A stretch of DNA of 64,000 nt from Streptomyces sp. NBC_00775 (GTDB taxonomy: Bacteria > Actinomycetota > Actinomycetes > Streptomycetales > Streptomycetaceae): NCBI RefSeq assembly GCF_036347135.1, contig NZ_CP108938.1, forward strand, positions 3,472,001 to 3,536,000, in the 5' to 3' direction. Position numbers and translations under genes: made by a program. The notes beneath the pieces are model-generated. The model searched no databases. It saw nothing but the letters and a program-made list of their open reading frames with translations, and had not been told where the DNA came from. The first letter of the stretch is position 1. Every line of letters starts with the position of its first letter. Of this stretch, positions 16,326 to 25,971 are shown piece by piece.

Positions 16326-17426
16326 ATGAGCGGGTTCGGGACACGCAAGAGCGACAACCCCTGGGGCGGCGTACGCCCCTTCTCGATCAAGACGAAGCTG
16401 GGCTTCCTGGTCGTCGTCTCGGTCTTCATCACCACCGGTCTGCTGATGATCGCGGTGCGCACCGAGACAGAGCTCCGCTTCATCACGGTCTTCTCGATGA
16501 TCGCCACACTGCTGATAACGCAGTTCGTGGCCCATTCGCTCACCGCCCCGCTGGACGAGATGAACGCGGTGGCCCGGTCCATCTCGCACGGCGACTACAC
16601 GCGCCGGGTGAGCGACAGCCGCCGCGACGAGCTGGGCGACCTGGCCGAGACGATCAACCTCATGGCCGACGAGCTGGAGGCCCAGGACCGCCAGCGCAAG
16701 GAGCTCGTGGCGAATGTCTCGCACGAGCTGCGCACCCCCATCGCGGGCCTGCGCGCGGTCCTGGAGAACGTCGTGGACGGTGTCTCCGCCGCCGACCCCG
16801 AGACGATGCGTACGGCCCTGAAGCAGACGGAGCGGCTCGGACGGCTCGTGGAGACCCTCCTTGACCTGTCCAGGCTGGACAACGGCGTCGTACCGCTGCG
16901 CAAGCGGCGTTTCGAGGTCTGGCCCTATCTCTCCGGCGTGCTCAAGGAGGCCAACATGGTCGCCTCCGCGCGCGCGGGCATCGCCTCGGGCTCCGGCAGC
17001 CACACCCGCACCGACGTCCATCTGCACCTCGACGTGTCCCCGCCCGAGCTGACGGCGCTCGCGGACCCGGAGCGGATCCACCAGGTCGTCGCCAATCTCA
17101 TCGACAACGCGGTCAAGCACAGCCCGCCGCACGGCCGGGTGACGGTGAAGGCACGGCGGGGCGCCTACCCGGAGTCACTGGCCCTGGAGGTCCTGGACGA
17201 GGGGCCCGGCATTCCGAAGTCGGAGTGGCACCGGGTCTTCGAGCGGTTCAACCGGGGCGGGGTGCCCTCGCCGCACGGTCCGGGCAGCGACGGCGGTACG
17301 GGGCTGGGCCTGGCCATCGCGCGCTGGGCGGTCGATCTGCACGGCGGCCGGATCGGGGTGGCCGAATCCCAGCGGGGTTGCCGGATCCAGGTCATCCTTC
17401 CGGGGCTTCCTTCTCTGCCAAGTTGA
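16326..17426 (+). CDS. Membrane sensor histidine kinase
   Basis: The 366-residue kinase has two membrane helices near its N-terminus (about residues 22-40 and 50-70) with only a few residues between them, so there is almost no external sensor domain. A HAMP linker (AHSLTAPLDEMNAVARSISHGDYTRRV) leads to the dimerisation helix with phosphoacceptor His133 in SHELRTPIAG. The ATPase domain shows NLIDNAVKHS, DEGPGIP and GGTGLGLAIARWAV. It should phosphorylate the response regulator encoded just upstream. The ATG at 16326 has GAGGGG upstream; the GTG codon directly before it is an alternative. With so short an outside loop, sensing is probably in or near the membrane. Confidence 0.94.
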   Translation: MSGFGTRKSDNPWGGVRPFSIKTKLGFLVVVSVFITTGLLMIAVRTETELRFITVFSMIATLLITQFVAHSLTAPLDEMNAVARSISHGDYTRRVSDSRRDELGDLAETINLMADELEAQDRQRKELVANVSHELRTPIAGLRAVLENVVDGVSAADPETMRTALKQTERLGRLVETLLDLSRLDNGVVPLRKRRFEVWPYLSGVLKEANMVASARAGIASGSGSHTRTDVHLHLDVSPPELTALADPERIHQVVANLIDNAVKHSPPHGRVTVKARRGAYPESLALEVLDEGPGIPKSEWHRVFERFNRGGVPSPHGPGSDGGTGLGLAIARWAVDLHGGRIGVAESQRGCRIQVILPGLPSLPS

Positions 17427-17718
17427 CGTAAAGTTCGGACCGGAGCCACAAGATCCACCGGTGTCGCCACTGGCGGACACGTGTGATCAGGCTCCCAACA
17501 GGCAGTGGGCCGCGTGAATCGTGCCGCGACCCCCGATCGACGTACCCATTCCGGGGCGGAACCCCGCTTGTTTCCCGCCATTTCCACAGCCGAAACACGC
17601 TTTCCGATGTGACTTACGCGACGTTGGACAGGCCCGGCCTGACCTTCTCGGCCAGGGAGGCGTAGCCTTTATTCCCGCTGTCCATCACCTTGTGAAGCGG
17701 AAGAGGGCGGTTGCCGCC

Positions 17719-20700
17719 GTGTCGCCACAGTCCCCCAGTAACTCGAGCATCTCGACCGACACCGATCAAGCCGGGAAGAATCCCACGGCTGCGTTCGGCG
17801 CCAATGAGTGGCTCGTCGACGAGATCTATCAGCAGTACCTCCAGGACCCGAATTCGGTAGACCGCGCCTGGTGGGACTTCTTCGCCGATTACAAGCCCGG
17901 AGCGGCTGCCGCCCCGGCTCCGGCGGGTACTGCGGCCGCGGGGGCCGCAGGGACCACCCCGGCGGCTCCGGCCGCGCCTGCCGCTCCGGCCGCCCCTGTG
18001 GCGCCCGTGGCCCCCCCGGCTCCGGTTCAGGCCGCTCCTCCGGCCGCAGCGCCGGCTCCGGTGGCCCCGAAGCCCGTCGCCGCCGCCCCGGCTCCCGCGA
18101 AGGCCGCTCCGGCCGCCGCCAAGCCGCAGGCCGCGCCCGCGACCCAGGCCCCGGCCGGTCCCGAGTTCGTGACGCTGCGCGGCCCCGCCGCCGCGGTCGC
18201 GAAGAACATGAACGCCTCGATCGAGGTGCCGACGGCCACGTCCGTCCGCGCGGTCCCGGTGAAGCTGCTCTTCGACAACCGCATCGTCATCAACAACCAC
18301 CTGAAGCGCGCCCGGGGCGGGAAGATCTCCTTCACCCACCTCATCGGCTACGCGATGGTGCAGGCCATCAAGGCCATGCCGTCGATGAACTACTCCTTCC
18401 AGGAGAAGGACGGCAAGCCGACCCTGGTCAAGCCGGAGCACGTCAACTTCGGCCTCGCCATCGACCTGGTGAAGCCCAACGGCGACCGCCAGCTGGTCGT
18501 CGCGGGCATCAAGAAGGCCGAGACGCTGAACTTCTTCGAGTTCTGGCAGGCCTACGAGGACATCGTCCGCCGCGCCCGTGACGGCAAGCTGACGATGGAC
18601 GACTTCACCGGTGTCACGGTCTCCCTGACCAACCCCGGCGGCCTCGGCACCGTCCACTCGGTCCCGCGTCTGATGCCCGGCCAGTCGGTCATCATGGGCG
18701 TCGGCTCCATGGACTACCCGGCGGAGTTCCAGGGCACCTCCCAGGACACCCTGAACAAGCTCGGCATCTCGAAGGTCATGACGCTCACGTCGACCTACGA
18801 CCACCGGGTGATCCAGGGCGCCGCCTCCGGCGAGTTCCTGCGCATCGTCGCGAACCTGCTGCTCGGCGAGGGCGGTTTCTTCGACGAGATCTTCGAGTCG
18901 CTGCGGATTCCGTACGAGCCGGTCCGCTGGCTCAAGGACATCGACGCCAGCCACGACGACGACGTCACGAAGGCCGCCCGTGTCTTCGAGCTGATCCACT
19001 CCTACCGGGTCCGCGGCCACGTCATGGCCGACACCGACCCGCTGGAGTACCGCCAGCGCAAGCACCCCGACCTGGACATCACCGAGCACGGGCTCACCCT
19101 GTGGGACCTGGAGCGCGAGTTCGCGGTCGGCGGCTTCGCGGGCAAGTCCCTGATGAAGCTGCGCGACATCCTCGGTGTGCTGCGCGACTCGTACTGCCGC
19201 ACCACCGGCGTCGAGTTCATGCACATCCAGGACCCGAAGCAGCGCAAGTGGATCCAGGACCGGATCGAGCGCTCGCACTCCAAGCCGGAGCGCGAGGAGC
19301 AGCTGCGCATCCTGCGCCGGCTGAACGCGGCGGAGGCCTTCGAGACCTTCCTGCAGACGAAGTACGTCGGCCAGAAGCGCTTCAGCCTGGAGGGCGGCGA
19401 GTCCGTCATCCCGCTCCTTGACGCGGTCATCGACAGCGCGGCGGAATCCCGTCTCGACGAGGTCGTCATCGGCATGGCCCACCGCGGCCGGCTGAACGTC
19501 CTCGCCAACATCGTCGGCAAGTCGTACGCGCAGATCTTCCGCGAGTTCGAGGGCAACCTCGACCCGAAGTCGATGCACGGCTCCGGCGACGTGAAGTACC
19601 ACCTGGGCGCCCAGGGCACCTTCACCGGCCTGGACGGCGAGCAGATCAAGGTCTCGCTGGCCGCCAACCCGTCCCACCTGGAGACGGTCGACCCGGTCAT
19701 CGAGGGCATCGTCCGCGCCAAGCAGGACATCATCAACAAGGGCGGCACGGACTTCACCGTCCTGCCGGTCGCCCTGCACGGTGACGCGGCCTTCGCGGGC
19801 CAGGGTGTGGTCGCCGAGACGCTCAACATGTCGCAGCTGCGCGGCTACCGCACGGGCGGCACGGTCCACATCGTCATCAACAACCAGGTCGGCTTCACCG
19901 CCGCCCCGGAGTCGTCGCGCTCCTCCATGTACGCCACCGACGTGGCCCGCATGATCGAGGCGCCGATCTTCCACGTGAACGGCGACGACCCCGAGGCCGT
20001 CGTCCGCGTCGCTCGCCTGGCCTTCGAGTTCCGCCAGGCGTTCAACAAGGACGTCGTGATCGACCTCATCTGCTACCGCCGTCGCGGTCACAACGAGTCC
20101 GACAACCCGGCGTTCACGCAGCCGCTGATGTACGACCTGATCGACAAGAAGCGCTCGGTGCGCAAGCTCTACACCGAGTCCCTGATCGGTCGCGGCGACA
20201 TCACCCTGGAAGAGGCCGAGCAGGCACTGCAGGACTTCCAGGGCCAGCTGGAGAAGGTCTTCACCGAGGTCCGCGAGGCCGTCTCGGCGCCGGCCGAGGC
20301 ACCCGTCCTCGACACCCAGCCGGAGTTCCCGGTCGCCGTGCCGACCGCGGTCTCCCAGGAGGTCGTGAAGCGGATCGCCGAGTCCCAGGTCAACATCCCC
20401 GACCACGTCACCGTGCACCCGCGGCTGCTGCCGCAGCTCCAGCGCCGGGCGTCGATGATCGAGGACGACACGATCGACTGGGGCATGGGCGAGACCCTCG
20501 CCATCGGCTCGCTGCTGCTTGAGGGCACCCCGGTCCGTCTGTCGGGCCAGGACTCCCGCCGCGGCACCTTCGGCCAGCGCCACGCGGTGCTGATCGACCG
20601 GGTCACGGGCGAGGACTACACCCCGCTCCAGTACCTCGCCGACGAGCAGGCCCGCCTGAACGTCTACGACTCGCTGCTCTCCGAGTACGCGGTCATGGGC

Positions 20701-21525
20701 TTCGAGTACGGCTACTCGCTGGCCCGCCCCGAGTCCCTCGTGATGTGGGAGGCGCAGTTCGGCGACTTCGTCAACGGCGCGCAGACGGTCGTCGACGAGT
20801 ACATCTCGGCCGCCGAGCAGAAGTGGGGCCAGACGTCCGGCGTCACCCTGCTCCTGCCGCACGGCTACGAGGGCCAGGGCCCGGACCACTCCTCGGCCCG
20901 TATCGAGCGCTTCCTCCAGCTGTGCGCGCAGAACAACATGACGGTCGCCCAGCCGACGCTCCCGTCGAACTACTTCCACCTCCTGCGGTGGCAGGTGCAC
21001 AACCCGCACCACAAGCCGCTGGTGGTCTTCACCCCGAAGTCGATGCTGCGCCTCAAGGCCGCGGCCTCGAAGACGGAGGAGTTCACGACGGGCGCGTTCC
21101 GTCCGGTCATCGGCGACGACACGATCGTCGACGCCGCGGCGGTCCGCAGGGTCGTCTTCTGCGCCGGCAAGCTGTACTACGACCTCGAGGCCGAGCGGAA
21201 GAAGCGCGGTGTCACCGACACGGCCATCATCCGCATCGAGCGCCTGTACCCGCTCGCGGGTGCGGAGCTCCAGGCGGAGATCGCCAAGTACCCGAACGCC
21301 GAGAAGTACCTGTGGGCCCAGGAGGAGCCGGCGAACCAGGGCGCGTGGCCCTTCATCGCCCTCAACCTGATCGACCACCTGGACCTGGCGGTCGGCGCGG
21401 ACGTTCCGCACGGCGAGCGCCTGCGCCGTATCTCCCGCCCGGCGTCCTCGTCCCCCGCCGTGGGTTCCGCGAAGCGGCACCAGGCGGAGCAGGAGCAGCT
21501 GGTGCGTGAGGTGTTCGAAGCCTGA
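17719..21525 (+). CDS. kgd: Multifunctional 2-oxoglutarate dehydrogenase E1/E2 (Kgd)
   Basis: The 1268-residue cytoplasmic enzyme performs the E1 step on 2-oxoglutarate and carries a fused E2-like succinyltransferase domain; with a separate E3 it supplies succinyl-CoA to the TCA cycle. The order is: N-terminal [16 protein letters not shown] segment (about 20-55), Ala/Pro-rich linker (about 60-150), acyltransferase domain with His362 in TYDHRVIQG, then the ThDP-dependent E1 from about 400, with [21 protein letters not shown] and [15 protein letters not shown]. The start is GTG 17719, matching the conserved streptomycete N-terminus; GGAAGAGGGCGG lies upstream. The 292-base gap before it holds no gene. 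A long hairpin ends the unit. Confidence 0.98.
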   Translation: MSPQSPSNSSISTDTDQAGKNPTAAFGANEWLVDEIYQQYLQDPNSVDRAWWDFFADYKPGAAAAPAPAGTAAAGAAGTTPAAPAAPAAPAAPVAPVAPPAPVQAAPPAAAPAPVAPKPVAAAPAPAKAAPAAAKPQAAPATQAPAGPEFVTLRGPAAAVAKNMNASIEVPTATSVRAVPVKLLFDNRIVINNHLKRARGGKISFTHLIGYAMVQAIKAMPSMNYSFQEKDGKPTLVKPEHVNFGLAIDLVKPNGDRQLVVAGIKKAETLNFFEFWQAYEDIVRRARDGKLTMDDFTGVTVSLTNPGGLGTVHSVPRLMPGQSVIMGVGSMDYPAEFQGTSQDTLNKLGISKVMTLTSTYDHRVIQGAASGEFLRIVANLLLGEGGFFDEIFESLRIPYEPVRWLKDIDASHDDDVTKAARVFELIHSYRVRGHVMADTDPLEYRQRKHPDLDITEHGLTLWDLEREFAVGGFAGKSLMKLRDILGVLRDSYCRTTGVEFMHIQDPKQRKWIQDRIERSHSKPEREEQLRILRRLNAAEAFETFLQTKYVGQKRFSLEGGESVIPLLDAVIDSAAESRLDEVVIGMAHRGRLNVLANIVGKSYAQIFREFEGNLDPKSMHGSGDVKYHLGAQGTFTGLDGEQIKVSLAANPSHLETVDPVIEGIVRAKQDIINKGGTDFTVLPVALHGDAAFAGQGVVAETLNMSQLRGYRTGGTVHIVINNQVGFTAAPESSRSSMYATDVARMIEAPIFHVNGDDPEAVVRVARLAFEFRQAFNKDVVIDLICYRRRGHNESDNPAFTQPLMYDLIDKKRSVRKLYTESLIGRGDITLEEAEQALQDFQGQLEKVFTEVREAVSAPAEAPVLDTQPEFPVAVPTAVSQEVVKRIAESQVNIPDHVTVHPRLLPQLQRRASMIEDDTIDWGMGETLAIGSLLLEGTPVRLSGQDSRRGTFGQRHAVLIDRVTGEDYTPLQYLADEQARLNVYDSLLSEYAVMGFEYGYSLARPESLVMWEAQFGDFVNGAQTVVDEYISAAEQKWGQTSGVTLLLPHGYEGQGPDHSSARIERFLQLCAQNNMTVAQPTLPSNYFHLLRWQVHNPHHKPLVVFTPKSMLRLKAAASKTEEFTTGAFRPVIGDDTIVDAAAVRRVVFCAGKLYYDLEAERKKRGVTDTAIIRIERLYPLAGAELQAEIAKYPNAEKYLWAQEEPANQGAWPFIALNLIDHLDLAVGADVPHGERLRRISRPASSSPAVGSAKRHQAEQEQLVREVFEA

Positions 21526-21562
21526 CGGGCTGTCTGTACGGAGTCTGACGGGTTGTACGTAC

Positions 21563-21607
21563 GAAGGGCCCGGCGCCGAGTCATCAGGACTCGGCGCCGG
21601 GCCCTTC
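21563..21607 (+). terminator. Strong terminator after kgd
   Basis: A perfect 20-base inverted repeat (21563-21582 and 21588-21607, starting GAAGGGCCCGG) flanks a 5-base loop ATCAG, 38 bases after the kgd stop codon. It is the longest perfect hairpin terminator in this region. Confidence 0.93.
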
Positions 21608-21713
21608 GGCGTATCCGGAGGCAGCCCGCCTTATTTACAGTTAACTTGACTGAACATGACTACGGCTGTTGAAATTGACCTGTCGGTAAGTCGGTCGAGA
21701 AGACAGGACAGCG

Positions 21714-23054
21714 ATGGGGGACGACAGCACGGTCGGCATCATCCTGGCCGGCGGCCGGGGGGAACGGGCGAAGCCCATCACCCTGCAGTCCGCCGACTAC
21801 ATCCGCAGCAAGGCACTCATCCCGTTCGCCGGCAGACCCCTCATCGAGTGGATCGTCGAGACCTGCCGTGACCAGGGCATTCGCTGTTTCTACGTGGTGG
21901 CGCAGGGAGCGGAGAACCGCAGCCAGATCAAGCTCGTGCTGGGCCACGGCGAGCGGTACGGCGTCGAGATCGACTACTCACGGGCCCGCTTCGACCAGTA
22001 CAACGTGGGGTCGGGAGCCGCCACGCTGCACAACCTCGAACAGTGGAACCTCACGGGGTCCGCGCTTGTCATGCCGGTTGACTCGCTGTTCGACTTCTCG
22101 CTCGACGAGCTGCGCGCCACCCATGAAACGGCCGACGCGGTGGTCACGGTGGCCGCCGTCTCCCGCTCACCCGAGGAGATCGCGGGGAAGTACGGGGTCA
22201 TGCGGACCACGGCGAACGGGCTGGTGTCCGGCTTCCTGGAGAAGCCCCAACTCGCCCGTATCCACGAGGAGTTCCCCCGCACCGGCCCCGCGCGAAGGCC
22301 GCACACCCTGCCCACCAATGCCGGGATGTATCTAATCGACTGCGCGCGGCTGCGGCTCGCCGCCCGCACCCCCGAGCTGATCCGCCTCGCCCAGCAGCGC
22401 CTGGACTGGGGCCATGATCTGCTGCCCTGGCTGGTCGGGCACGATCAGCGGGTAGCGGTCGGACCCATCGCGCGCCTGGGCGACCTGGGCAGCATCGGCG
22501 ACTACCTGGGCACGCTCGGCGAGGCCCTGAACGGCCTGTATCCGTACGTGAACCGCGCGCTGGGCGATCCGCTCAGCGCCGATCCGCGGTACTGGATCCA
22601 CGAGACGAGCCTGCGGACCAAGGACAGCGCGACCGGCACGACCCTCGCCCAGAAGATCGCCGAGGGCAGCGTCGTCCTCGGTCCCGGGGTGCGCATCGGC
22701 CGCCACGCGGAGATCGGCACCGACGTCCACCTCCGGTACACGGACATCGGCGACGGCGTCGATGTCGCCGAGGGCGCGCGGCTCGACCGGACCGTCGTCG
22801 GAGACGGCGCCGTCATCGGCCCGTACGCGCGCATCAGCGACTCGTACGTCGGCCCGATGGCCCAGGTGCAGTCGGACCGCCGCGCACCGGTCCGGCTCGA
22901 ACAGCACACGGCCGTCGGGGACGGCGCGTACCTGTGGCCGGGGACCCGGCTCTCCGGGGTCAGCGTCTATCCGCGGCTGCGCGTTCCCGCCCTGTCCAAG
23001 GTGCCCACGGGAACACAACTCACCAGTTCGGACGACATCTTGCAGTGGATATGA
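21714..23054 (+). CDS. Sugar-phosphate nucleotidyltransferase-like protein with left-handed beta-helix
   Basis: This 446-residue protein has a nucleotidyltransferase fold: IILAGGRGERAKPITLQSAD at the start, SKALIPFAGRPLIEWIVE, GSGAATLHN, and the VMPVDSLFD metal site. Residues about 290-440 are hexapeptide-repeat beta-helix (GVRIGRHAEIG, VVGDGAVIGPYARI), as in glucose-1-phosphate adenylyl- and thymidylyltransferases. The signature loop normally reads GxGTRLxPLT; here it is GRGERAKPIT, so the catalytic Thr-Arg-Leu is changed and activity or substrate is uncertain. It starts a three-gene plus-strand run ending with glgX, so an NDP-glucose role in alpha-glucan metabolism is plausible but unproven. 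Confidence 0.8.
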   Translation: MGDDSTVGIILAGGRGERAKPITLQSADYIRSKALIPFAGRPLIEWIVETCRDQGIRCFYVVAQGAENRSQIKLVLGHGERYGVEIDYSRARFDQYNVGSGAATLHNLEQWNLTGSALVMPVDSLFDFSLDELRATHETADAVVTVAAVSRSPEEIAGKYGVMRTTANGLVSGFLEKPQLARIHEEFPRTGPARRPHTLPTNAGMYLIDCARLRLAARTPELIRLAQQRLDWGHDLLPWLVGHDQRVAVGPIARLGDLGSIGDYLGTLGEALNGLYPYVNRALGDPLSADPRYWIHETSLRTKDSATGTTLAQKIAEGSVVLGPGVRIGRHAEIGTDVHLRYTDIGDGVDVAEGARLDRTVVGDGAVIGPYARISDSYVGPMAQVQSDRRAPVRLEQHTAVGDGAYLWPGTRLSGVSVYPRLRVPALSKVPTGTQLTSSDDILQWI

Positions 23055-23081
23055 AGCCCCGTCACTCGTCAGGAGAGTTCC

Positions 23082-23633
23082 GTGAAGAGTCCGATCGCCG
23101 TCATCGGCGGCACCGGCGGAGTCGGCCGGCTCGTCACGCGCAAGCTGATGGCGCGGGGCGAGACCGTCCGCGTCATCGGCCGCGCCACCCTGCGCGCCCG
23201 ACGCCATCTGCCGCCGCTCGCCCAGTTCTTCCTGGGTGATGTGCGCGAGCCCGAGACCCTGCGCACCCCGCTGTACGGCTGTGGGGCGGTCGTCTACGTG
23301 ATGGAGCCGGGCCCCGGCTCCCGCGGGTCCGGCGGCCCGGCGGGCACCCCGGAGTCCGGGGTGGTCAACACGCTCGACACGCTGCTGAGGGGCGCCGTGT
23401 CCGGCGGTCCGCGGTTCGTTCTCGTCAGCCGCCCGGACAGCCCGGGGCCCACCCAGGAGCGGTTGACCGGACGCCCCCCGGCCGGCGAGGACGCCGTACG
23501 CGCCTCGGGGCTGCCCTACACCGTCGTACGCCCCGGCCTGCGCACCGAACACGACATCGCCGAGGCCTGCGTCCAGGCACTGTTCGGCGGGCCCGGCACA
23601 CGGCGGCCCGCGCCGGAGCGCGCCCTCGCCTGA
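23082..23633 (+). CDS. NmrA/SDR-like NAD(P)-binding protein, short
   Basis: The 183-residue protein opens with the Rossmann loop IGGTGGVGRLVTRKLMARG and has FLGDVREPETLRTPLYGCGAVVYVM, the second-strand pattern of NmrA-like and atypical short-chain dehydrogenases. Full-length family members are usually 210-300 residues, so this one lacks much of the C-terminal substrate region, ending soon after YTVVRPGLRTE. It starts with GTG 23082 behind AGGAGAG, 27 bases after the previous gene. The YxxxK catalytic motif is not seen, so it may be a sensor or a non-catalytic binder rather than an enzyme. Confidence 0.75.
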   Translation: MKSPIAVIGGTGGVGRLVTRKLMARGETVRVIGRATLRARRHLPPLAQFFLGDVREPETLRTPLYGCGAVVYVMEPGPGSRGSGGPAGTPESGVVNTLDTLLRGAVSGGPRFVLVSRPDSPGPTQERLTGRPPAGEDAVRASGLPYTVVRPGLRTEHDIAEACVQALFGGPGTRRPAPERALA

Positions 23634-23778
23634 GGGCGGGCGGGCAGACGGCCGGACGGACCAGAGACCAGAGAGACCGAAGAGACCAGAGGGACCGGCG
23701 CCACCGATCATCCGCACATCAGCGAGGCAAATGACCGGGGATGACACTGCATTCCCGTCATGAGACCGGGGAGAGACC

Positions 23779-25911
23779 ATGACCGAGGCGCCGGACATCA
23801 CCGCAGGACGCCCGCAGCCGCTGGGCAGCACCGTGGACGCGGACGGCGTCAACTTCTCCGTCTTCTCCGAGCACGCGACACGTGTCGACCTGCTGCTCTT
23901 CGACCACTGCGACGACCCCGAGCCCTCCCGGACCATCCAGCTGCACGCGGAGACCCACCGCAGCTTCCACTTCTGGCACTGCCACGTCAGGGGCGTCGGC
24001 GCCGGACAGGTCTACGCGTACCGCATGGACGGGCCACGTGACACGAGCAAGTCGGGCACCCGCTTCGACCACCGCAAGGTCCTGCTCGACCCGTACGCCC
24101 GCGCCAACATCAACAGCCGCTGGGAGCGGACGTACGCCATCGGTCTGGAGGACAACGTCGCGCACTCCATGCGCAGTCTGGTCGTCGACCTCGACGACTA
24201 CGACTGGGAGGGCGACCGGCCGCTGCGGCTCCCGATGGCGGACACCGTCCTGTACGAGCTGCATGTGCGCGGCATGACCGCGTCGCCCACCGCGCGGGTG
24301 GCGAGCCCCGGCACGTTCTCCGGCGTCGTCGAGAAGATCCCGTACCTCAAGGAACTCGGCATCACCGCGGTCGAGTTACTGCCGGTCTTCGACTTCGACG
24401 AGACGCAGATCCTGCGTACCGGGCCGGACGGCAGCAAGCTGCCCAACTACTGGGGCTACGACCCGTACGGCTTCTTCGCCCCGCACACCGGCTACTGCAC
24501 CTCGCCCCATCTGAACACGCACATCAGCGAGTTCAGGGACATGGTGAAGGCCTTCCACCAGGCGGGCATCGAAGTCATCCTCGACGTCGTCTTCAACCAC
24601 ACCAGCGAGGGCAACGAGTTCGGCCCGACGATCAGCTTCCGCGGCCAGGCCAATGAGGCGTACTACCACCTGTGGCCGCAGGACCGCAGTCACTACATGG
24701 ACTTCACGGGCTGTGGCAACGCGGTCAACGCCAACCATCCCTTCGTGGCCAAGTTCATCGTCGAGTGCCTGGAGTACTGGGTCACCGAGCACCACGTCGA
24801 CGGCTTCCGCTTCGACCTCGCCTCGGAGCTCTCGCGCGGCGACAAGGGGTACGAGATGGCCGTGCCGCCCGTCCTGTGGGCGATCGAGCTGTCCAAGGTG
24901 CTCGCCGAGACGAAGATCATCGCGGAGCCCTGGGACGGCGGCGGGCTGTACCAGGTGGGCCGCTTCCCCGGGAAGCGCTGGGCGCAGTGGAACGGCCCGT
25001 TCCGGGACGACGTACGCCGGTTCGTACGCGGTGACGCCGGGCTCGTCGGGGAGGTCGCCAAGCGGCTCGGCGGCTCGGAGGACCTCTTCGGGCCGCAGAA
25101 CGAACTGCCCACCAACAGCATCAACTTCATCACCTGCCACGACGGCTTCACCCTCAACGACCTGGTGTCGTACGAGCACAAGCACAACTACGCCAACGGG
25201 GAGGCCGAGGCCGACGGCGCCAGCGAGAACTTCAGCTGGAACTGCGGAGTGGAGGGCCCCAGCGAGGAGCACGACATCGAGCGGCTCCGGGTGCGGCAGA
25301 TCAAGAACCTCATGTCCGTGCTGCTGCTGAGCCGCGGTGTGCCGATGCTGCTGGCCGGCGACGAGTTCCGCAACAGCCAGGGCGGCAACAACAACGCGTA
25401 CTGCCAGGACAACCCGACGTCCTGGCTGGACTGGGACCAGGCGGAGAAGGAACAGGAGACCAAGGACTTCACCCGCCGCCTCATCCAGCTGCGCGGGCGC
25501 TACCGCACCTTCCGCGAACCGCGGTTCTTCAACGGGCACCTCAACACACGGGGGCTGCCCGACGTCACCTGGCACGGCACCCGGCTGGAGCAGCCCGGCT
25601 GGGAGGACACCAACGCCCGTGTCCTGGCCTGCACGCTCGGCGGGTTCGAGGACGATCCCGATCTGCATCTGATCCTGAACATGTACCACCTGGGGCTGGA
25701 CTTCGAGCTGCCCCGGATCCGTGGCCACCGGTGGCACCACGTCCTGGACACGGCGCACCGGGGACCGCACGACATCCTGCCCGCCGGCAAGGAGAAGCCG
25801 GTCGACGGCCACGCGCTGCACGCGCACGGCCGCAGCGTGGTCCTTCTCGCCTCCCTGCCGGAGAAGCCCGAGAAGCCCGAGAAGGACGGCAAGAAGGACG
25901 GCTCCCGCTGA
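23779..25911 (+). CDS. glgX: Glycogen debranching enzyme GlgX
   Basis: This 710-residue cytoplasmic GH13 enzyme cleaves alpha-1,6 branch points in glycogen or alpha-glucan. An N-terminal carbohydrate-binding domain (about 1-150) leads to the barrel with GYDPYGFFAP, EVILDVVFNHTSEGN, the nucleophile Asp346 in DGFRFDLAS, acid Glu383 in IIAEPWD and the third acid in ITCHDGFTLND. A beta-sandwich C-terminus follows, and the tail is a repeat of EKP and Lys residues. ATG 23779 follows GGGGAG. Debranching supplies chains for GlgB/GlgE turnover encoded 10 kb away on the opposite strand. Confidence 0.95.
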   Translation: MTEAPDITAGRPQPLGSTVDADGVNFSVFSEHATRVDLLLFDHCDDPEPSRTIQLHAETHRSFHFWHCHVRGVGAGQVYAYRMDGPRDTSKSGTRFDHRKVLLDPYARANINSRWERTYAIGLEDNVAHSMRSLVVDLDDYDWEGDRPLRLPMADTVLYELHVRGMTASPTARVASPGTFSGVVEKIPYLKELGITAVELLPVFDFDETQILRTGPDGSKLPNYWGYDPYGFFAPHTGYCTSPHLNTHISEFRDMVKAFHQAGIEVILDVVFNHTSEGNEFGPTISFRGQANEAYYHLWPQDRSHYMDFTGCGNAVNANHPFVAKFIVECLEYWVTEHHVDGFRFDLASELSRGDKGYEMAVPPVLWAIELSKVLAETKIIAEPWDGGGLYQVGRFPGKRWAQWNGPFRDDVRRFVRGDAGLVGEVAKRLGGSEDLFGPQNELPTNSINFITCHDGFTLNDLVSYEHKHNYANGEAEADGASENFSWNCGVEGPSEEHDIERLRVRQIKNLMSVLLLSRGVPMLLAGDEFRNSQGGNNNAYCQDNPTSWLDWDQAEKEQETKDFTRRLIQLRGRYRTFREPRFFNGHLNTRGLPDVTWHGTRLEQPGWEDTNARVLACTLGGFEDDPDLHLILNMYHLGLDFELPRIRGHRWHHVLDTAHRGPHDILPAGKEKPVDGHALHAHGRSVVLLASLPEKPEKPEKDGKKDGSR

Positions 25912-25937
25912 CCGAGGAGGGCGAGGGAGAGGTCAGT

Positions 25938-25962
25938 GGCCGGGGGCTCACCGCTCCCGGCC
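25938..25962. terminator. Candidate bidirectional terminator after glgX
   Basis: GGCCGGG and CCCGGCC form a 7-base stem with an 11-base loop in the 60-base gap between the convergent glgX and solute-binding protein genes. It is short but well placed to end both transcripts. Confidence 0.5.
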
Positions 25963-25971
25963 GCCGGAGGT

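Noticed and set aside
17614..21480. Very long minus-strand open frame antisense to kgd
   Set aside because: It is rich in Arg, Val, Asp and Leu strings typical of the reverse of high-G+C coding, has no recognisable domain, and lies wholly opposite a certain enzyme gene.
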